This document shows, piece by piece, positions 5,726 to 10,616 of a stretch of DNA of 10,616 nt. The stretch is from Cyclobacteriaceae bacterium (GTDB lineage Bacteria; Bacteroidota; Bacteroidia; Cytophagales; Cyclobacteriaceae), in the NCBI GenBank assembly GCA_015492915.1, contig WGED01000426.1:1-10616 (forward strand), read 5' to 3'. The notes under the pieces were generated by a model. That model made no database searches. It had not been told where the DNA came from and saw only the letters and a list, made by a program, of their open reading frames with translations. The translations under genes and the position numbers were made by a program. The first letter of the stretch is position 1, and every line of letters starts with the position of its first letter.

Positions 5726-8700
5726 ATGACAAAGCAAATTCTCAAATCCGGGTTCTTCAGGATTGTCGCCAAAACGATAGTATGGACAGTCATGGCAGGG
5801 ATTGTTTTGTCATTGACTGCCTCCTTATTGCTCATGATTCCTTCCGTCCAAACCCGGGTGGTGAAATATGCAACGTCCATGATCTCTGAAAAGACGGGAA
5901 TGAAAACGGAAATCCGTTCGGTCAATATCGGATTTCTTAAAACGGTGCAGATCGAAGGCTTGTTTCTGCGCGACTTGCAGGGTGACACATTGATATATCT
6001 TGAGAAATTGCATATCAATGCCGGTTTGTTCGGTTTGTTGCGTAAAAAGATCAATATAGACTATTTGTTGATCGATGGATTGAAGGGCAACCTGATCCAA
6101 AGATATGGTGAAAGTACCTTGAACATCACTCCGATGTTCAGGGCCTTTGAAGGCAGTGGCAACAAAAAAAAGGCTGAAAATCCATGGGCTTTGAGGTTTT
6201 CTGAGATCGAACTGAAAAATGTCCGCGGCGGAATCGAAAGTGAAGCGGACTCTTCGTATATGCGTCTCAATATCGGGTACCTGCATATTCTTGCGAGCAA
6301 GGCTGACATTGCACGTAAGGAATTCAACCTTGAAAGTATCACCATTGATAATACTTCCTTTTTTGTGAAAACGAAAAGGAGTATGCCCGATACCATCGAA
6401 ACGGAGCAAAATAATGAGCAAAAACCCATACCGTTCAGTGTGAGCCTGGGCAACCTTGCTATGAGCGGGATAAGATTCGGACTGGAAACGGGCAATGAAA
6501 AGGTAAACATTCAGGTCAAGTTCAATAAGGCATCGATCATTCCCAAGGAAATAGACCTGAACAAATTCTTGATCACTGCCTCGGACTTTCGGCTCGACAG
6601 CGCAGATGTATATTTAGCGGTATATCCTTCGTCCGATAGCATGGTGGCTGAGGTTGAACAGGATTCACTCCTGACGACGCCTTATACTTTTGCTGATATA
6701 CCGTGGGTTTTTGCCGTTGACCATGCCGAGATAATGAATACTGCCTATCAGATGGATATAGGTCCCGACACGGCCGATATCAGGGGTATGGATTATCTGC
6801 ACATGACATTCAGGGATTTCAACTTTGTGGCCGACAGCCTGTTCTTCAATAAAAATACTACAGGGGCTATGGTTTCCTCTCTTTCGGTCACAGAAGCCAC
6901 AGGGGGTACAGTTCGCGGCCTGAAAGGCAAATTTTTCATGGACAATACACGTATTTCCGCAGAGAATGTAGAAATGAAAACCCTGAAAAGTTGGATGGCC
7001 GGCAATGCATTGCTGACCTATCCGGCCCTGCGACTTATTGGCCGGCGTATTGAGGAGCTGACCATCGATACGGATTTCAGGGGCAGGGTGTTCGTGGCAG
7101 AGTCGAGGCCGTTTACCGATGTGTTGGAACGGTTTCCAATGTTGCAGCATGTTCAGTTTATTGATGTTGCGAAGCTATCGACGGAAGGGCCGTTGAAATC
7201 GTTCAAAATCCATGATATCGATGCTACTGCGGATAAGCTGACAAAACTGAAATTGCACGGTAATGTCAACGGATTGCCCTACGATACGCTTGGTATCAGC
7301 TATTCGATTGATACATTTTATACGACAAGGGAAGCCATCGAGCGGATAATCACAGACACATTGCTGCCCCGCAGTATTGTTCTTCCACAGTGGTTCGGAT
7401 TGAGGTCGGCGGGCTCATCGGGCTCGGACGGTTCAAAGGCAGAAATGGATTTGCTGACAGATGCCGGAAAGCTGCACGCTGATCTTTCCATGAAAAATGA
7501 ACAATTTTTTTCTGAAATCAGTGGCAGGGGCATAGATCTGGGGTATATTCTTTCGGATTCAACTTACGGACTGATGGCCTTTGACAGTGAAGTGGAAGGA
7601 ATAATGGTTGAAAATTCATGGCCCGATATGAAGGTCAGCACAAACTTACTTCGCATAGAAACGGACGGAAATGCCATCGAAGATCTGTATATCGTGGTCG
7701 ATAAGGTTGCCGATGAATATCGTCTCAAGGCACAGTTAAAGGACTCGGCCTTTAAGGCCACCATGAAAGGATTACTCGTTTTGGGAGATTCGGCTAAAAG
7801 TCTGGATGCAAACATGACCATAAAAAACATTGACCTGCATGCGCTGGGCCTGGTAGATGATGAATTTAAAATCGCAGGAGAGGTTTCTCTCAATATTGCC
7901 GGCAAGTCGCTTGAGGAATATACGGGGAGCATTTCGGCCGGGCAGGTCAGCCTCCTCTATGACAAAAGGCCGTATCATCTGGCAGAGATAGCGCTGACTG
8001 CGAAAGTTGGTGATGGAGAGAAGAATTACCGCCTGACGTCCGATGTGCTGGATGCCTCTTTGTCGGGCAATGTGCGAATCATGGAAGTGGAAAATTCAAT
8101 AAGTGACCACTTGAGCCACTATATCACCCTGCCCGATTCCGTGTTGAGCCATCGCGACTACCACTACCGTTTTGACTTAAATCTCAGGAAGCCGGATTTT
8201 CTGGCCGGTTTTCTTTTCGAGGATCTCAAAGAATTTTCTTTGGAACGTTGCCGCGGCTGGTTCGATAGTTACAAGAATCTGTTCGACGTTGAAATTTCCC
8301 TTCCGGTAATCCGGTATGCTGATATCAGGAGTGAGAATTTACTGGTCGATATAAGTTCTTCCGCCGATTCGATGGATGTCTTTATGCGTATCGGCTCGCT
8401 CAATTACGACTCCTCTTTTATAAGAAATATCGAGCTAAAATCAACCATTGCTCATCAGAACGGTAAATTATCATTTAAAATCCATGACATAGAAAACCGT
8501 CTGAAATATGGGGCCCGTATTGATTTTAATTATGAAGATTCGACATATTTTGTGCATATGGTGCCTGAAGAATTAATTATTCATTATGAACCATGGGAAA
8601 TTCCACGGGATAACAATCTGATATTCAATAAAAATTCTATTCTCGCAAGGTCGGCGACTTTGAGCAGAGGCCGGCAGAGAGTATGGCTGGACGCAGACGA

Positions 8701-10616
8701 AAAGCGTTTGATCCTCAATTTTGGAAATTTTGATATTCGGAATATCACAGGTCTTCCGGAACGGGACAGTTTAACAACAATCTTTGCCGGTAATCTATAT
8801 GGAAAAATAGTATTGGATGACCCATTTGGCAAATTATCGTTGAGTAGCAATCTGATTATTCCGGAACTCCTGTATGGTGATGTGTCCCTCGGTGAACTGT
8901 CTTCTGCCTTGACCTATAAAAAAGATGACAAAGCCAAAGCGGGGTTAAGTCTTAAACACGACGACAACAGCATGGTATTGTCGGGGAGCATCGATCTGTC
9001 CACAGCCGCACAACCTCTCAGCGTCATTATGGAAGCAGACATTGAAAATGCCAATATTTTCATGCCTCTGTTCTCTGAATCTCTCGATTACCTCAATGGT
9101 AAGCTGACCGGGAGGATGGCAGTTAGCGGCACTGTCGATCGCCCCAACCTCGATGGGCGATTTCAGTTTGATGACCTGGCTTTTAACATCAACACCACCG
9201 GCACCTTTCTGAGGAATAACGGGCAGGTGGTCATCGAGGACAACCTGGCAGAATTCAATGATTTCGTGATCAGGGATAGCCTGGGCAATGAATTATTTGT
9301 GGATGGTTCTGTCGATCTGACCAAACTGGCTAACCCCCTGTATGACCTCCGTCTGGTATCCGGAAATTTCATGGTCGTAAATAATCATGATGTGAAGAAT
9401 GAAACCGTCATTGGCCGGCTGGCAATGGGCATTGACGCGGAAATCAAAAGCATGGAGGACCACCTGCAAGTCAATGCAAATCTGAGGGTAAATAAAGAAA
9501 CGGATATCACCTATATCATGCCCGGACAGGAACTGGAGCTGATCTCTGATGCCGGAATTGTGGAAATTACAGGATTTGGTTTTGAGGAATTTGAGACCGA
9601 TGATGCAGGTAAAAAGCAATTTATCGGTGATTCCATCATATCACTGTTTGGTAATATTCACCTGGCGATGGATCTTGAGGTGGATCCCGAAGCCCGTTTT
9701 ACAGTTCACCTGGACCCGAACTCCGGGGACTTCTCTGAATTTCGCCTGAAGGGAAAGCTTCATTACCTCTATGATGATATCAGGAAGGGGAAGCTTACAG
9801 GTATCCTGGAGTTTGAAGAAGGATTTTACGAGTTGTCGTTTTACAGGTTGGTCAAAAAACGGTTCACGTTTGATCCTGGCAGCACGGTGACCTGGTCGGG
9901 CGATGTGATGGACGGGGTCATGGATTTTTCTGCCAGATACACGGTACGCTCCAATTCCGTTGGCCTTATCTCGAATGAGATTTCTTCCTATGAGCGGTCG
10001 ATGTACAACCAGCGCCTTCCATACGACGTCATTCTGAAAGTGACTAATAAAATTTCCGAGCCTGAAATATCCTTCTGGATTGATCTGCCTCAGAGGCATC
10101 GCGCCAACTATCCGGTCATTGATGCCAAGTTGAGCATGCTTAGTCAGCCTTTTATGGAAGCCGAGCGAAATAAGCAGGTTTTTGCCTTGCTCGTTGCCGG
10201 AACCTTCATCCCCGAGGACCCGGGCACGGATGCCTCCTCCAGCCGCACCTTTGCGACCACTGCGGCGGTTAACAGCGTTAATGCCATCATGACCGAGCAA
10301 CTCAACAATCTGACGGGGCGCTTCATTAAGGTTGTCGATATCGACATGGGGGTAAATACCTTTGAGGAATATGGCAGCAACAGCGCTCAGATGAGGACCC
10401 AGCTTGATTTGAAGGTATCAAAAAATCTCTTTGACGACCGCGTGTCGGTAGAAGTGGATAGTCACATCAACATCGACGGCACCACCAACAAACCCGGCAC
10501 CCAAAGTACAGCCGGCATGACTGAATTTGCTGTCTCCTATAAAATTACCAAATCGGGCAACTACCGCGTCAAAGCATTCAGCGAAAACGCCTATGACATA
10601 TACGACGGTGAGATAC
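5726..10616 (+). CDS. tamB: TamB-family translocation/assembly module protein (DUF490), 3' end outside window
   Basis: Frame 2 is open from ATG 5726 to the window edge: 1630 codons with no stop, so the C-terminus is missing, probably by only a few dozen residues. An N-terminal hydrophobic helix (about residues 16-40, IVWTVMAGIVLSLTASLLLM) anchors the protein in the inner membrane; the rest lies in the periplasm. Residues about 40-130 (VNIGFLKTVQIEGLFLRD, then DTLIYLEKLHINAG) are the AsmA-like start seen in Bacteroidota TamB. The long middle is repetitive beta-rich sequence, as expected for a lipid-binding beta-groove. The C-terminal DUF490/TamB domain covers about 1170-1630, with FDPGSTVTW then SGD near 1382-1393 and AERNKQVFALLVAGTFIP near 1477-1494. 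TamB-type proteins bridge the envelope and act in outer-membrane protein assembly (with TamA) and phospholipid transport. No RBS is visible. No TamA/BamA gene is in view, but downstream sequence is missing. Confidence 0.93.
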   Translation, partial: MTKQILKSGFFRIVAKTIVWTVMAGIVLSLTASLLLMIPSVQTRVVKYATSMISEKTGMKTEIRSVNIGFLKTVQIEGLFLRDLQGDTLIYLEKLHINAGLFGLLRKKINIDYLLIDGLKGNLIQRYGESTLNITPMFRAFEGSGNKKKAENPWALRFSEIELKNVRGGIESEADSSYMRLNIGYLHILASKADIARKEFNLESITIDNTSFFVKTKRSMPDTIETEQNNEQKPIPFSVSLGNLAMSGIRFGLETGNEKVNIQVKFNKASIIPKEIDLNKFLITASDFRLDSADVYLAVYPSSDSMVAEVEQDSLLTTPYTFADIPWVFAVDHAEIMNTAYQMDIGPDTADIRGMDYLHMTFRDFNFVADSLFFNKNTTGAMVSSLSVTEATGGTVRGLKGKFFMDNTRISAENVEMKTLKSWMAGNALLTYPALRLIGRRIEELTIDTDFRGRVFVAESRPFTDVLERFPMLQHVQFIDVAKLSTEGPLKSFKIHDIDATADKLTKLKLHGNVNGLPYDTLGISYSIDTFYTTREAIERIITDTLLPRSIVLPQWFGLRSAGSSGSDGSKAEMDLLTDAGKLHADLSMKNEQFFSEISGRGIDLGYILSDSTYGLMAFDSEVEGIMVENSWPDMKVSTNLLRIETDGNAIEDLYIVVDKVADEYRLKAQLKDSAFKATMKGLLVLGDSAKSLDANMTIKNIDLHALGLVDDEFKIAGEVSLNIAGKSLEEYTGSISAGQVSLLYDKRPYHLAEIALTAKVGDGEKNYRLTSDVLDASLSGNVRIMEVENSISDHLSHYITLPDSVLSHRDYHYRFDLNLRKPDFLAGFLFEDLKEFSLERCRGWFDSYKNLFDVEISLPVIRYADIRSENLLVDISSSADSMDVFMRIGSLNYDSSFIRNIELKSTIAHQNGKLSFKIHDIENRLKYGARIDFNYEDSTYFVHMVPEELIIHYEPWEIPRDNNLIFNKNSILARSATLSRGRQRVWLDADEKRLILNFGNFDIRNITGLPERDSLTTIFAGNLYGKIVLDDPFGKLSLSSNLIIPELLYGDVSLGELSSALTYKKDDKAKAGLSLKHDDNSMVLSGSIDLSTAAQPLSVIMEADIENANIFMPLFSESLDYLNGKLTGRMAVSGTVDRPNLDGRFQFDDLAFNINTTGTFLRNNGQVVIEDNLAEFNDFVIRDSLGNELFVDGSVDLTKLANPLYDLRLVSGNFMVVNNHDVKNETVIGRLAMGIDAEIKSMEDHLQVNANLRVNKETDITYIMPGQELELISDAGIVEITGFGFEEFETDDAGKKQFIGDSIISLFGNIHLAMDLEVDPEARFTVHLDPNSGDFSEFRLKGKLHYLYDDIRKGKLTGILEFEEGFYELSFYRLVKKRFTFDPGSTVTWSGDVMDGVMDFSARYTVRSNSVGLISNEISSYERSMYNQRLPYDVILKVTNKISEPEISFWIDLPQRHRANYPVIDAKLSMLSQPFMEAERNKQVFALLVAGTFIPEDPGTDASSSRTFATTAAVNSVNAIMTEQLNNLTGRFIKVVDIDMGVNTFEEYGSNSAQMRTQLDLKVSKNLFDDRVSVEVDSHINIDGTTNKPGTQSTAGMTEFAVSYKITKSGNYRVKAFSENAYDIYDGEI

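Noticed and set aside
5825..6510. Overlapping minus-strand open frames (198 and 149 codons) and similar ones up to 10380
   Set aside because: All lie antisense to the continuous tamB-like frame and show no domain-like sequence.

Overview
The window looks like a chromosomal segment from a Bacteroidota bacterium. Four things point there: a large IspG carrying the extra central domain; a TamB-like protein of the Bacteroidota type with a C-terminal ERNKQVFALL-like stretch; starts with almost no Shine-Dalgarno signal; and candidate promoters of the TTTG-N19-TAnnTTTG type. All genes read on the + strand. Both ends of the window cut through a gene.

Region by region: (i) 1-376 is the 3' part of a rhomboid intramembrane serine protease. 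(ii) 448-2388 is ispG, the [4Fe-4S] enzyme of the MEP isoprenoid pathway, preceded by a good -7 box at 406-413. It is followed 13 bases later by a 64-residue single-span membrane protein of unknown function (2402-2596). (iii) 2597-2873 is a T-rich gap with a candidate promoter (2747-2777) and a possible remnant of a secreted-protein reading frame. (iv) 2874-5331 is a tightly packed three-gene operon. It encodes a histidine-phosphatase (phosphoglycerate-mutase-like) protein, a 43-residue membrane protein (3500-3631), and a sodium:solute symporter (3628-5331). The small gene overlaps its neighbours as TAATG on the left and ATGA on the right. (v) 5332-5725 is a 394-base gap dominated by a roughly 195-bp imperfect palindrome with 15-bp perfect terminal inverted repeats, a probable MITE/REP-like element. 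A short dyad lies before the next gene. (vi) 5726-10616 is a very long reading frame, open to the end of the window, for a TamB-family inner-membrane-anchored protein with an AsmA-like N-terminus and a DUF490/TamB C-terminus.

Most of this is core envelope and metabolic housekeeping: isoprenoid precursors, intramembrane proteolysis, Na+-coupled uptake and envelope lipid/protein traffic. The parts least explained by known annotation are the 43-residue protein wedged into the symporter operon, the charged helical insert of about 95 residues inside the symporter, and the palindromic element at 5364-5558. I saw no tRNA, rRNA, CRISPR, transposase or defence genes.
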